A stretch of 64,000 nucleotides of DNA from Pseudovibrio denitrificans JCM 12308 (GTDB taxonomy: Bacteria > Pseudomonadota > Alphaproteobacteria > Rhizobiales > Stappiaceae): the NCBI RefSeq assembly GCF_001310815.1, contig NZ_BAZK01000009.1, positions 1 through 64,000 of the forward strand, written 5' to 3'. The translations under genes and the position numbers were made by a program. The notes under the pieces are model-generated. The model was not told where the DNA came from. It ran no database searches and saw only the letters and a list, made by a program, of their open reading frames with translations. Positions 36,260-45,448 of the stretch are shown piece by piece. Position 1 is the stretch's first letter; every line of letters begins with the position of its first letter.

Positions 36260-37525
36260 TTAGCGGCTGCTTGCACATTTGTTTGTTGTGTTGATTGGTT
36301 TCAGCGGTTGCAGAGCCGTTTCAGCCACATAGGAGCCGATCTGATAACCGAGCATGTCGCCAACAGCGTTGGAGCGACGGTAGTGAACACCACCCAGAAC
36401 GCGGGACTCTGACTCTTCCTCTGCAAACTGCTGGAAGCTGACATAATCCTTGGAAAGGCCACCCTTGCCGTTGAAGGTGAAGGCCATTTGGCCATCGCCA
36501 AAGACGGATTCCAGAACCTCCTGAGCCGCGCTGCCACTGGTGCAGTGCTGGCATGGATATTCAGGATGCATCGGTGCAGGCACCAGTGAGCTCCACTCCA
36601 TGTTGGTCTTTAGAGTTGGATGCTTGTAGCTCTTGCCCAGAGCTTCCATGGCGGTCTGCGGGCGCCACAACGCGTACTCATATTTTGCGTTGAAACCAGC
36701 CACCAGAGCGTCTGTTAAAGCCAGGTTGAGAAGCGCGAGGGTGCGGGCTTCTTCCAGCATGGACAGATCACAGGACACACTGCTCTTGCGTGCTATCTGG
36801 TTCCACGCACCAGAGCCGGACCCTGCATGAAGCTTAGCGATGAAGACGTTCTCTTCGTTGGTCTGCGTTTCTTTGCCACCCAGCTCAACCACTTCGCTCA
36901 AACCGCGCTGATACTGCATGCTGTCCAGCGCTGGCGGCGGCGGCACGCGGAAGTGAGTTGCGGAAGCCAGAACAAACGGTGTCATCTCGCGGATCTTCGG
37001 AGCCACCATCTCGCGTGTGGAGGTGCGCTGATAGACGCCAGCTTCTGCCGGGCCCGGAGTGTACTCGGTTGAGAAGTCAGCGTTGTCTGATGCACGCGCT
37101 GCCAGAATTTGCTCAGCAACCGCTTGTCCCAGTGCCATGCCGGACTGTGGGTTCTTCAGGTTTGCGAGGCGTTGTTTAGCAGCGGCCAACAACTCGTCTT
37201 TGCGCTCTGGCATCAAGGTGGATAGCACATGCACGGCAGCTTGGGTCACAGCTGCTTCAGCGGACGCATCCGGGTTGTTTGGGCCGGTGTAAGCATAAGG
37301 GGTGTAGATGCCTTCGACTGCGTTTGCTGCGTCGAACATGGCGGTGTGCAAGATAGCCAATGTGCGCTGACGTTTGGCGCCCGGCCATTTCTCAGCGTTG
37401 AACAGTTCAATGGCGGTGCCCTGCCAGTCGGCAGCCAGTTCTGCCTTGGCGGCTCCGCCGGTAATCACAAGCGCCAGAGCGCCGCTGTAAGCAATTGTCT
37501 TCAACCATGTAAATCGGGTGGTCAT
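36260..37525 (-). CDS. Vanadium-dependent haloperoxidase / PAP2-like exported protein
   Basis: A 421-residue protein with a signal peptide (TIAYSGALALVITGGAAKAE). It is helical, with the phosphate/vanadate pocket of the PAP2/haloperoxidase fold: KYEYALWRPQTAM (Lys and Arg), HPEYPCQHCTSGSAAQ (His, with Cys-Gln where Ser-Gly is usual) and SRVLGGVHYRRSNAVG (Arg and second His). The P-C-x-H-C form occurs in a branch common in alphaproteobacteria. Whether it oxidises halides or is a phosphatase cannot be told. It starts at 37525 with GAGG upstream, downstream of an SLC13 gene on the same strand but separated by a hairpin. Periplasmic location inferred. Confidence 0.8.
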   Translation of the reverse strand: MTTRFTWLKTIAYSGALALVITGGAAKAELAADWQGTAIELFNAEKWPGAKRQRTLAILHTAMFDAANAVEGIYTPYAYTGPNNPDASAEAAVTQAAVHVLSTLMPERKDELLAAAKQRLANLKNPQSGMALGQAVAEQILAARASDNADFSTEYTPGPAEAGVYQRTSTREMVAPKIREMTPFVLASATHFRVPPPPALDSMQYQRGLSEVVELGGKETQTNEENVFIAKLHAGSGSGAWNQIARKSSVSCDLSMLEEARTLALLNLALTDALVAGFNAKYEYALWRPQTAMEALGKSYKHPTLKTNMEWSSLVPAPMHPEYPCQHCTSGSAAQEVLESVFGDGQMAFTFNGKGGLSKDYVSFQQFAEEESESRVLGGVHYRRSNAVGDMLGYQIGSYVAETALQPLKPINTTNKCASSR

Positions 37526-37599
37526 ACTAAAACCTCGCAATTTGAAAACGGCTATAGCTAGGGATGGAAATTCACTTTGCACAAATCGAAAGAATGGAA

Positions 37600-37629
37600 G
37601 GCGGGCCTCAGAATTTGTGTGGGCCCGCC
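37600..37629. terminator. Hairpin between SLC13 and haloperoxidase-like genes
   Basis: GGCGGGCC pairs with GGCCCGCC around a 14-base loop. T-rich sequence (TTCCATTCTTT) follows on the minus strand, the direction of the SLC13 gene. Confidence 0.6.
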
Positions 37630-37638
37630 TGCCGAGAC

Positions 37639-39090
37639 CTAAAGAAATCCGAGCAGGTACCACCACATCAGATCGATGGGGACTAGGAGGAACAGACTGA
37701 TGACAAACAGCGTCAGACACAGTTTGATCACGGCCTTGGGTGGCAGGTTGCCAACCTGAATAGCAGCCACCAGTGGAGGGGCCTGAAACGGCAGGAACAC
37801 GTTGGAAAATGCCATCACCTGCGTCATCAAAACGGTCTGCAAGGGAAGGCCAGTTGCCTCTGCCAGATCACCTGCAACTGGTGTCATCACAGCAGGTACG
37901 CCGGGCAGGTTTGTTGCCATGGCAACCAGAGTGGACAGACCTGTGAGGACGGAGAGGTTCCAGATGGGACTATCCTCCGAGAACCCTGCTTGTCCGCCAA
38001 TGGTCTGAACAATTGCTTCTCCCAGACCTGCCACGGAGATTACTGCGCCCAATCCCATGATCCCCGCAACGAACATCAAAGAGCCGTAGCTGAGATCCTG
38101 ATTGATGCAGGTTTTGGAGGTCAGCTTAGCATTTGGCCAGAAGCAGGCCAGCGCTGCTGCTAGACCAACCCAGGCAGGACCAATGGGGTGCAGGCTGTCT
38201 GTCAGCCAGAACAGCAAGCACAGCGCCAGAATGATCATCAACCGCCGTTCCTGACCGCTGACCGGCGTTGCCTCCTCCGGATCCTCATGAGCGTTTTCAG
38301 GCAGTTTGTCCGGGAAGAGGACCAGTGTCAGCCCGATCAGAATGAGAGACTTGAGGATACCCAGAACAGGGAAGTTCAGGCGCAGGTAGTCCCAATAAGA
38401 AATGCTGAGGTCATAAAGGCTCTCACTCATCCCCGCGAGGATCATGTTGGGGGCGTTGGCCGGCAGGATTGTGAAGGCTGGCGCAAAGGTCGCGAACGCA
38501 GCAGCACAGAGCATACCAGTGCGTCCGTTGGAACCCGGCTTGAACCCGATCTGCGCGGCAAGGGCTGAGATCACCGGCAGCAAGATCATGATGCGGCCAA
38601 TGGAAGAGGGCACCACGAATGCCAGCGCTACACTGAATGCCACAATGCTGGAGATCAGCCCGGCATAACTGTTGAGCGGCAACCGCATCAGCAAAACAGC
38701 CGCGCGCTTATCAAGCTTGGTGTGTTTGATGGAGGCGCCGAGCACGAGGCCTGCAAACAGCAGCCAGAAGGTGGAGGTTTGAAAGCCGGAGAACACTACA
38801 TCCGGCGGCGCGATACCGATGACAATCGCTACGAAGAAGAAGGCAAGTGCTGTCCAGTATTCCGGTACTACGCCCGTGGCCCAAAGGCCCAGACAGCCAA
38901 CGGATAAGACCGCAGCAACAGTCATGCCAGCGGGCAGGTAGGCGGAAGCGAGAAAGCCAGCAAGCGTTGCGGCAACTGCAACGCCGATGAACTGCCAGGT
39001 CTGTTTGTTGTTAAAGGGGGATTTGACGGTTTCTGGAGCGGGTTGAAGGCCGGAAGCCCGCCGCGGGTTGTGCTGGGTGTGATCTGTCAT
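37639..39090 (-). CDS. SLC13/DASS-type anion (dicarboxylate or sulfate) transporter
   Basis: A 483-residue membrane transporter with about twelve segments. Typical parts: LSVGCLGLWATGVVPEYWTA, LAFVVPSSIGRIMILLPVIS (near the conserved S-N-T-like loop) and TNLPGVPAVMTPVAGDLAEA in the C-terminal half. Members import dicarboxylates, citrate or sulfate with Na+. The loop NLPGVPAV differs from the canonical SNTATT motif, so the anion may be unusual. It is the gene before the haloperoxidase-like gene on the minus strand. Confidence 0.8.
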   Translation of the reverse strand: MTDHTQHNPRRASGLQPAPETVKSPFNNKQTWQFIGVAVAATLAGFLASAYLPAGMTVAAVLSVGCLGLWATGVVPEYWTALAFFFVAIVIGIAPPDVVFSGFQTSTFWLLFAGLVLGASIKHTKLDKRAAVLLMRLPLNSYAGLISSIVAFSVALAFVVPSSIGRIMILLPVISALAAQIGFKPGSNGRTGMLCAAAFATFAPAFTILPANAPNMILAGMSESLYDLSISYWDYLRLNFPVLGILKSLILIGLTLVLFPDKLPENAHEDPEEATPVSGQERRLMIILALCLLFWLTDSLHPIGPAWVGLAAALACFWPNAKLTSKTCINQDLSYGSLMFVAGIMGLGAVISVAGLGEAIVQTIGGQAGFSEDSPIWNLSVLTGLSTLVAMATNLPGVPAVMTPVAGDLAEATGLPLQTVLMTQVMAFSNVFLPFQAPPLVAAIQVGNLPPKAVIKLCLTLFVISLFLLVPIDLMWWYLLGFL

Positions 39091-39162
39091 AGCGACCTGT
39101 GATTCTGAGTTAATCCGAATGAGGTGCCAGAACTATGTTTTTTGCCGCTGCTAATAATCCAA

Positions 39163-39252
39163 TCGATTTATCAGAGGCATAGCCTCAGCATTTTCGAATA
39201 TGCTGATCAAGGACGCCTCAGAAATTCTGAGGTAGGCTATCGGATAAATCGA
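39163..39252. ncRNA. Candidate structured element: nested inverted repeats upstream of trmO
   Basis: TCGATTTATC (39163-39172) pairs perfectly with GATAAATCGA (39243-39252). Inside lie three further perfect hairpins: GAGGC-ATA-GCCTC (39174-39186), TCAGCAT with ATGCTGA (39185-39206, overlapping the first by two bases) and CCTCAG with CTGAGG (39216-39232). ATAGCC (39179-39184) can alternatively pair with GGCTAT (39235-39240). The result is a multibranch fold with alternative pairing. It lies between divergent SLC13 and trmO genes. RNA leader, regulator site or recombination site are all possible. Confidence 0.4.
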
Positions 39253-39355
39253 ATTTACTCGGATATCGTCACCAAGTATCGATCTGGTGTTGAGGCGGGC
39301 TTTGGCTTTGGGGGCGTTAAGTGTTTAATTTTGCAACCTATTACGGCTTCAAAAA

Positions 39356-39814
39356 ATGAGTAATCAGCAAGAGATCTCTATGTCTTCCAGCATCTCCCTA
39401 AACCCGGTTGGTTTCATCCGAACGGGATTTTCAGAAGTGCGCCAATGTCCAAAATCCAGCAGACGTAATCCTGACCAATGTCAGTTGGAAATTTCCTCAC
39501 CCTATGCGGATGCGCTTTTGAACATCACCATGGCCTCCCATCTGTGGGTGCTGTACTGGCTGCATCATTCTGACGGGACTGCTCTGATCCGGCGGCCTCG
39601 TGGAGATGAAGCAGCCCGTGGTGTTTTTGCCAGCCGTTCACCCAACCGTCCCAACCCGATCGGGCTCAGTGCGGTTGAATTGATTAGACGGGACGGCAAC
39701 GTTTTGACGGTGAGTGGAATGGATTGTGTTGATGGCACACCCATTCTGGACCTGAAACCTTATGTCCCTATAGAAGACCACCAGCCAACCGCGCAGATTG
39801 CGTGGCAGCCATGA
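39356..39814 (+). CDS. trmO: TrmO-family tRNA m6t6A37 methyltransferase
   Basis: A protein of up to 152 residues in the TsaA/TrmO (UPF0066) beta-barrel family, which methylates the threonylcarbamoyl adenosine at position 37 of tRNA-Thr using SAM. Family landmarks: LNPVGFIRTGFSEV, ASRSPNRPNPIGLSAVEL and GMDCVDGTPILDLKPYVP. Either ATG 39356 or 39380 may be the start; 39380 has AAGAGA upstream and gives a normal N-terminus. TrmO-like proteins are sometimes found beside metal or peptide ABC importers; here such an operon follows after 55 bases on the same strand. Confidence 0.88.
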   Translation: MSNQQEISMSSSISLNPVGFIRTGFSEVRQCPKSSRRNPDQCQLEISSPYADALLNITMASHLWVLYWLHHSDGTALIRRPRGDEAARGVFASRSPNRPNPIGLSAVELIRRDGNVLTVSGMDCVDGTPILDLKPYVPIEDHQPTAQIAWQP

Positions 39815-39869
39815 TCAGGAACCTGAGGATGCGCATGTTGCCGTGCGTCCCGCTCAGAAAGTCTGAGGC

Positions 39870-41432
39870 ATGCACCTTTTCCATCACCCCCTCGTGCGCG
39901 TTGTTGCCGCGACCCTCGCAGCTTTATTGTTGACCCTTGCAGCGGCCACGGCCGGACCCGTCGGCCAGCTCGTGATAACCGATGCCCGTGGTGACCGTGG
40001 TATGTTGGCGCCCTACATTCATGGCAAAAACGGCATCGGGTATCTCTACACCACCTACGTTTTTGACAGTCTGTTGAGCCAGAAGAAGGACGGTGATGTG
40101 ACACCGGCTCTGGCTAAACGCTGGACTATTTCCCGCAATGGCCTCATCTGCGATATCTACATCGACTTACGTGCCCATTGGCATGATGGAGAGCCGGTAA
40201 CGGCAGAAGATGCTGCTTTCACCTTCAGCTATATGCAGGAACATCCTTATGTTTTTGCAGATGTAAGGAATGTGAAGGAGGCGAAAGTGCTCTCCCACGA
40301 TCATCTGCGTCTGCAGCTCAAAAAACCGGATGCCGGATTGCTGACTGGTATGCTGCTTTCCATGCCTGTTCTGCCTAAACATGTGTATGCGGATGTTGCA
40401 GAACCGCAGCGCTTTGCTGAGCCAGAGGCTGTGATCGGGAGCGGTCCATACAAGCTGGCGGACTACAACAAGGCGCAGGGGCGCTATGTGCTCGAAGCGA
40501 ATGCTGACTATTACCTCGGCACGCCAAAGTTCAAGCGCATCGCAATTGTGAAGATGGCAACGGACGCCGCGCTTCGGGCGGCTAAGGCTGATGAGATTGA
40601 TATCATCTCCTACCTGCCACCAGAGCGGTTGGAACAAGCCAAAGAGAGCGGCCTCAATGTCGTAAAAGCGTTTAGCAATCACTCTGTTCGATTAGGCTTT
40701 AATCATGCAGGCCGGTTTGGAAGCAAAGACCTGCGTCACGCCATAGCCTACGCCATCAATCGGCCAGCACTGATCTCGACGGCTTATCAGGACACAGCAG
40801 ACGTGGCTGATACTGGCTTCTTTCAGGAAGCATCGCCCTGGCATTCTGATGATGTTCACCCGCCGTATGCCTTTAGTCCGCGCAAAGCAGCAGATTTGCT
40901 GACAGCGCAGGGTTGGGCTCGTGCAGAGGATCAGCTTTGGTACATCGATGGTGAGCAGGTTGTTTTGCGCGTGCTGGCCAGCAAGCGAGAGACCAAGGCA
41001 GCGAAGGTTCTGGCAGAACAGTTGGAGACATTCGGCATCAAACTGGATGTGCGCATCATGGAGCGTGCAGCATTGCAGGATAGTCTGAGCGAAGGCAACT
41101 ATGATCTGGCGCTTTATGCATCCAGTACTCTTGGTGATCCAAACGGCATTCTGCGCCGCGTTTTTGGAAAGAAGTGGGCCAGTGACAGGTACTCCGGCAA
41201 AAAGCTAAGAGCGCTTGCGGATGCCCAGTCCGTGGCGACCTCTCGCCAGCAGCGGCAGGATATTCTGAATGAGTTTCAGGAGGTCTATTCGCAGGAGTTG
41301 CCAGCCTATGCCATCGCTAACCCATACATGGTGACAGCGTACAACGATAAGCTTTCCTCTCTTGAGTTCATGCCGGGCGGCGTTGCGATTGGCGTGCCTT
41401 CGGCTTTGCATAAATCCTATCTGGTTGACTGA
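39870..41432 (+). CDS. Peptide/nickel-type ABC transporter binding protein (family 5)
   Basis: A 520-residue periplasmic protein with signal peptide (LVRVVAATLAALLLTLAAAT). Typical SBP family 5 parts: TTYVFDSLLSQKKDGDVTPA, LAKRWTISRNGLICDIYIDL, VIGSGPYKLADYN and LRHAIAYAINRPALI. Substrates of this class are oligopeptides, nickel complexes or opines. First gene of a four-gene importer with two permeases and a fused ATPase. Confidence 0.92.
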   Translation: MHLFHHPLVRVVAATLAALLLTLAAATAGPVGQLVITDARGDRGMLAPYIHGKNGIGYLYTTYVFDSLLSQKKDGDVTPALAKRWTISRNGLICDIYIDLRAHWHDGEPVTAEDAAFTFSYMQEHPYVFADVRNVKEAKVLSHDHLRLQLKKPDAGLLTGMLLSMPVLPKHVYADVAEPQRFAEPEAVIGSGPYKLADYNKAQGRYVLEANADYYLGTPKFKRIAIVKMATDAALRAAKADEIDIISYLPPERLEQAKESGLNVVKAFSNHSVRLGFNHAGRFGSKDLRHAIAYAINRPALISTAYQDTADVADTGFFQEASPWHSDDVHPPYAFSPRKAADLLTAQGWARAEDQLWYIDGEQVVLRVLASKRETKAAKVLAEQLETFGIKLDVRIMERAALQDSLSEGNYDLALYASSTLGDPNGILRRVFGKKWASDRYSGKKLRALADAQSVATSRQQRQDILNEFQEVYSQELPAYAIANPYMVTAYNDKLSSLEFMPGGVAIGVPSALHKSYLVD

Positions 41433-41508
41433 CCAGCTTGGTTCACCCAACGCCAGCTGCCTTTGTGCAGCTGGCAAAAGGCAAACATAAAACAGGTAGG
41501 CCGTTCTT

Positions 41509-42486
41509 GTGGTTCCCCCGATACTTATAAATCTTCTGTCCGGTCTTAGTGTCCGTTTGCTGGTGTTCTTCCTGTTGGTTCTGCTTGTGTTTTTTCTGCC
41601 GCGCCTGTTGCCGGGCGATCCTGTTGCAATCTTCCTGTCCTCCGACCTTTCGCGGGACTTGAGCGGAAGTGAAGCGGAAGAGCTGCGCTCTCAGTTTGGT
41701 GTGGCTGGCGGCTGGCTTCAGCAACTGGGGGAGTACCTATCCAATCTGGTTGTCGGTGATTTGGGGTATTCCGTTCCTCATGCGGCTCCTGTCTCACAAC
41801 TGCTCAAAGCGGCGATCCCTTGGACACTGCTTTTGATTGCCTGCGCAGCGCCGCTGTTTTTGATTGCGGGAGCTGCTGGAGGAATCGAAGCGGGCAAAGC
41901 GCCGGGGGCTTTGTTTGATCGTGTGGCTACAGGCACTGTCACTGTGATTGCCAGTATTCCGCCTTTTACAGCAGCCGTTCTGTTGCTACTGGCCTTTGGC
42001 ATTTTGTGGCCGGTGTTGCCTGCTGGTGGGGCAGAACCTCTGTTTCCCAGTGATAACCCTTTACAACGTGACTTTGACGTTGCCCGCCACGCCGTACTGC
42101 CCGTGCTGGCGCTGTCGCTGCATGAGGTGTCCCGCTTTTACTTTCTGGCACGCGGTGAAGCGATCACGCTGTCTCAGCGGCCTTTCATCATCAACGCTTG
42201 TGGCCGCGGCATCAAAGGCTGGCGGCTGCGGACAGCCTACTACGGAAGAAGCCTGTTTCCGGTCTTTCTTGCGCGTATGAGTGACTCGCTGACGGGGTTG
42301 TTCGGTGCGGTGTTGTTTGTTGAGATCGTCTTCTCTTATCCGGGCACTGGACACCTGATTTACAACGCTATTTTGGACCGTGACTATGTGCTGCTTCAAG
42401 GGGCGGTGATTGTGATGGCGGGGCTTGTGCTGCTGCTCAACTGGATCATCGATGCAGTGGCAACAAGTCTAGCGCGGAGAGGATGA
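41509..42486 (+). CDS. Peptide/nickel ABC permease (DppB type)
   Basis: A 325-residue membrane protein. N-terminal segment LLVFFLLVLLVFFLPRLLPG and the family-typical GDPVAIFL; coupling loop near ARGEAITLSQRPFIINACGR; final part FGAVLFVEIVFSYPGTGHLI. Start GTG at 41509 with a distant AGG; alternatives a few codons on are possible. Pairs with the DppC-type permease five bases downstream. Confidence 0.9.
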   Translation: MVPPILINLLSGLSVRLLVFFLLVLLVFFLPRLLPGDPVAIFLSSDLSRDLSGSEAEELRSQFGVAGGWLQQLGEYLSNLVVGDLGYSVPHAAPVSQLLKAAIPWTLLLIACAAPLFLIAGAAGGIEAGKAPGALFDRVATGTVTVIASIPPFTAAVLLLLAFGILWPVLPAGGAEPLFPSDNPLQRDFDVARHAVLPVLALSLHEVSRFYFLARGEAITLSQRPFIINACGRGIKGWRLRTAYYGRSLFPVFLARMSDSLTGLFGAVLFVEIVFSYPGTGHLIYNAILDRDYVLLQGAVIVMAGLVLLLNWIIDAVATSLARRG

Positions 42487-42490
42487 GCTG

Positions 42491-43336
42491 ATGCTTGGTT
42501 ACTGGTCTCCCGTCACCCAAAGTGCAGGCTTCGTCTCCAAAGGTGCATTGGCTGCTTCCGTCATTTTGATGATGGCTGGCTTCACATTGTCGGAGAGCCT
42601 GCCTGCCTACAAAACCAGCCCGGATGTGCTGCATCCTCCCAGTGCAGAGTACTGGCTTGGAACCAACGGTATCGGGCAGGATGTGTTCATTGGTCTGGTG
42701 CGTGCCGCGCCCATCACAATCTTTCTTGCCTTGGTGACAGCAACGGTTGCTCTGGCGCTGGCTTTGGCCGCCTCCAGTCTGGCGGCCTTTGGTGGTCCGG
42801 CAGTGCGCGGGGCGGTGCTGCGCGTGGTGGATGTGCTGCAAGTGATCCCGTCCATTCTGCTACTGTTGCTTTTGGCGGCCTGGATACAGCCCGGCTTCCT
42901 TGGGCTTGTGGTGCTGTTGGCACTGACGGGATGGCATGAGGATGTGCGTGTGGCTCTTCCGATCCTGTTGCGCGAACTGACACGCGAGAACGTGCATTTT
43001 GCGCGGCGGATGGGCGCCAGTCGCACCTACTGTCTGCGCCATCACATCCTGCCTGCCATCTGGCCTGCGATTGTGGGGCTGTTTCTGCAGAACGTGCGGC
43101 AGGCTGCTTTGAAAAGCGCAGGGTTTGGCTTCCTCGGCCTGACTGATCCGCGTCTGCTCACATGGGGCAGCATGATGCAGGATGCGATGGAGCATCTTTA
43201 TACAGATGCCTGGGCATGGTTGCTTTTGCCCCCCGCAGGCGCGCTTTCTCTCTTTCTCATCGGGATCCTCATAATTGGTGAAGGGTACTCGCAAAGTGGT
43301 GGGCTCACCGGAAAGGAACAATATGATCCGGGTTGA
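42491..43336 (+). CDS. Peptide/nickel ABC permease (DppC type)
   Basis: A 281-residue membrane protein with the DppC hallmarks: HPPSAEYWLGTNGIGQDVFI near the start, coupling loop ENVHFARRMGASRTYCLRHH and LKSAGFGFLGLTDPRLLTWG. It overlaps the ATPase gene by 14 bases, so the importer is one translation-coupled unit. Confidence 0.9.
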   Translation: MLGYWSPVTQSAGFVSKGALAASVILMMAGFTLSESLPAYKTSPDVLHPPSAEYWLGTNGIGQDVFIGLVRAAPITIFLALVTATVALALALAASSLAAFGGPAVRGAVLRVVDVLQVIPSILLLLLLAAWIQPGFLGLVVLLALTGWHEDVRVALPILLRELTRENVHFARRMGASRTYCLRHHILPAIWPAIVGLFLQNVRQAALKSAGFGFLGLTDPRLLTWGSMMQDAMEHLYTDAWAWLLLPPAGALSLFLIGILIIGEGYSQSGGLTGKEQYDPG

Positions 43337-44822
43337 GCAGCTGAACCTGTTTTTCGGAGAGCGTCCATTACTGCAGGATGTGTCCTTTGAGATTGGCCGT
43401 GGCCAGACGCTTGCAATCATTGGTGAACCCGGCGGAGGCAAAACCAGCCTTGCCCGATCGCTGATGGGATTGATCCAAGGGCGCAGATTGGCAGCCCAAG
43501 AAAAGCCGTTGCCCTCTAGCCATTTCTGCTGGAGCGGAGATGCCTGGCTTGGGGAGATGAATGTGCTGCGTTCTTCTCGTGCTCAACTGCAAGCGATGCG
43601 TGGGCGGTCGGCAGGCCTAATTGTGCAGGCACTTTCGGATGCCCTCAACCCGCACCTGACGGTACTGCAGCATGTACAAGAGATGTTAAGGGCGCATGGC
43701 TTGAGTGAGAGGGACGCTCGCGAAGAATGCGCCATTGGAAACATTCCTGACAGGCTTTTGCCGCGCTATCCCACTGCCTTGAGTGGGGGAGAAATACAGC
43801 GGGTGCTGACCGTGCTTGCCCTTGCGAACTCTCCGGAGTTTCTGATCATGGATGAACCGACAGCGGCGTTGGACAGCTTCAACCGGGAGATCGCGATCCG
43901 CTCCTTCCAAAATGGCTCAGAACAACGGTGTCAGATGTTGATCACACACGATATTGAACTGGCCCGACGTTTGGCCACCCATGTTGGTGTGTTGCGCAAA
44001 GGCAGGTTGACCGAGATTGGCCCCTCTGAAGATGTGCTGGACAGGCCGCGCAGCATTTACACGCAGCAACTCCTCAAACTCCGCCGTAATGCGGGCAATC
44101 CAATGCCATTGCCGGTTTCTTCCAGCGGTGGCAATCCCGCGTTGGAAGTGCGTTCTGGCAATGGGTTGGTCATGGATAGGCTCAGCCATTCCATTGAGAA
44201 CAGAGGCCTGCTCTCCAAGATATCCGCCTTTGTGCCTGCTGGCAGTTGCCTTGCTATTCTGGGAGGCAGCGGAAGCGGGAAGACCACACTGGCGCGTTTG
44301 CTGAGCGGTTATGAGAAGGTGCAGGAAGGCTACGTTTACTGGCAGAACGGAACGGAGCGCGAAAAATCTGTCATCGCTTTGATCCCGCAACACCCTCACC
44401 GGGCTATGGCAAGCCACTTCTCGGTGTCTGATGTGCTGAAAGAAGCGCTGATGTTGTCACGTGGAGATCAGGCGGAAGCGAACCGACTGTTAGACCGGGT
44501 GGGGTTGCCGACAGATACCGATTTCCTCAACCGCAAAACGCGAGAGCTTTCTGGCGGCGAAGCACAGCGGCTGGTGATTGCTCGTGCCCTTGCCACGCGC
44601 CCGCAGTGTCTGGTGGCGGATGAACCCACATCCGCGCTGGATATGCAGGCGCGCAGTCATGTACTGGAGATTTTGCGGGGCGTGATGCGCAATCGCAAAA
44701 TGGCGCTGGTTCTCTTCACGCACGATCAGGCCGCCGCGCGATCCCTTGCAGACAAGGTCTGTCATCTGGAGCAGGGTACTCTCATTTGCAGTGAGGCACC
44801 TGTAACGAATGTGGCGAGTTGA
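43323..44822 (+). CDS. Fused peptide/nickel ABC ATPase (DppD-DppF type)
   Basis: A 499-residue protein with two ABC cassettes. First: Walker A IIGEPGGGKTSLARS, signature LSGGEIQRVLTVLAL, Walker [13 protein letters not shown]. Second: ILGGSGSGKTTLARL, LSGGEAQRLVIARAL, CLVADEPTSALD. AAGGAA precedes the ATG at 43323. Fusion of the two ATPases into one chain occurs in several alphaproteobacterial opine/peptide importers. Completes the 39870-44822 operon, which converges with the TDA region. Confidence 0.92.
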   Translation: MIRVEQLNLFFGERPLLQDVSFEIGRGQTLAIIGEPGGGKTSLARSLMGLIQGRRLAAQEKPLPSSHFCWSGDAWLGEMNVLRSSRAQLQAMRGRSAGLIVQALSDALNPHLTVLQHVQEMLRAHGLSERDAREECAIGNIPDRLLPRYPTALSGGEIQRVLTVLALANSPEFLIMDEPTAALDSFNREIAIRSFQNGSEQRCQMLITHDIELARRLATHVGVLRKGRLTEIGPSEDVLDRPRSIYTQQLLKLRRNAGNPMPLPVSSSGGNPALEVRSGNGLVMDRLSHSIENRGLLSKISAFVPAGSCLAILGGSGSGKTTLARLLSGYEKVQEGYVYWQNGTEREKSVIALIPQHPHRAMASHFSVSDVLKEALMLSRGDQAEANRLLDRVGLPTDTDFLNRKTRELSGGEAQRLVIARALATRPQCLVADEPTSALDMQARSHVLEILRGVMRNRKMALVLFTHDQAAARSLADKVCHLEQGTLICSEAPVTNVAS

Positions 44823-44831
44823 AAAGTGCCA

Positions 44832-44854
44832 GCACGCCGCTGAAATTGGCGTGC
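44832..44854. terminator. Hairpin between the ABC operon and the gamma-glutamylcyclotransferase gene
   Basis: GCACGCC and GGCGTGC form a 7-bp stem in the 40-base gap between converging genes, with GGGTTTGT following on the plus strand. Confidence 0.5.
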
Positions 44855-44862
44855 CGGGTTTG

Positions 44863-45414
44863 TCAGGCTGTGATGACTTCTGAGGCCTGGATTGTGCGCA
44901 CACGATCGGACAGCCAGTCGAGATCCGGATCAGCAATGCCCAACTCCCGCAGATGGTCAGCGGTGTTCCAGAGGTAATCGCAATTCGGGCCTTTCTCGCC
45001 CGCTGCTGTGGCGATGATTTGCGCCTGCTCCTCAGCATTGAAGGAGCCGTATTGCTCATGCTCCCGGTTCACCACATAGGTCAACGCCTCCACTTGCCGT
45101 CCATCCTGCAGCTGAAGTGTTGTGATGATCTCCCGGTAAGCTGGATTAAACAGTTCCCGCGCCCGCAAACCTTCCAGCACTTCGTCCTGCCTGTCCTGCG
45201 GGATGCCCAATGCAACGCCGCTGCAATAGGATTCTGGTGCCGCATCAAGGGCAAGGACGAGGCCGTGCTGGTCGAAAGTTCCACGGTAGCGCAGAGAGCA
45301 AAGGCAGAATCGGCGTTTCCAGCCATCCAGACGGGCTGGCACCTGTTCAACGGGCTCAAAACCGGGGTGCCAGATGAGGGAGCCGTAGCCAAAGACCCAG
45401 AGAATGTCGGTCAT
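44863..45414 (-). CDS. tdaR3: Gamma-glutamylcyclotransferase (ChaC-like), probable TDA resistance protein TdaR3
   Basis: A 183-residue cytosolic enzyme that releases 5-oxoproline from gamma-glutamyl compounds, here probably glutathione. The substrate loop GYGSLIW is at 9-15, and E87 (RARELFNP) is a candidate for the catalytic Glu. The family assignment is clear. Published work on TDA producers describes resistance genes tdaR1-R3, with TdaR3 being a gamma-glutamylcyclotransferase that helps offset the proton influx caused by TDA. Its position downstream of tdaE and two exported-protein genes fits that. A terminator lies between it and the M23 gene, so it may have its own promoter or depend on read-through. 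Confidence 0.8.
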   Translation of the reverse strand: MTDILWVFGYGSLIWHPGFEPVEQVPARLDGWKRRFCLCSLRYRGTFDQHGLVLALDAAPESYCSGVALGIPQDRQDEVLEGLRARELFNPAYREIITTLQLQDGRQVEALTYVVNREHEQYGSFNAEEQAQIIATAAGEKGPNCDYLWNTADHLRELGIADPDLDWLSDRVRTIQASEVITA

Positions 45415-45448
45415 TTCATTTCCCTTTCAGGGTTCAACGGAAAAGCAA

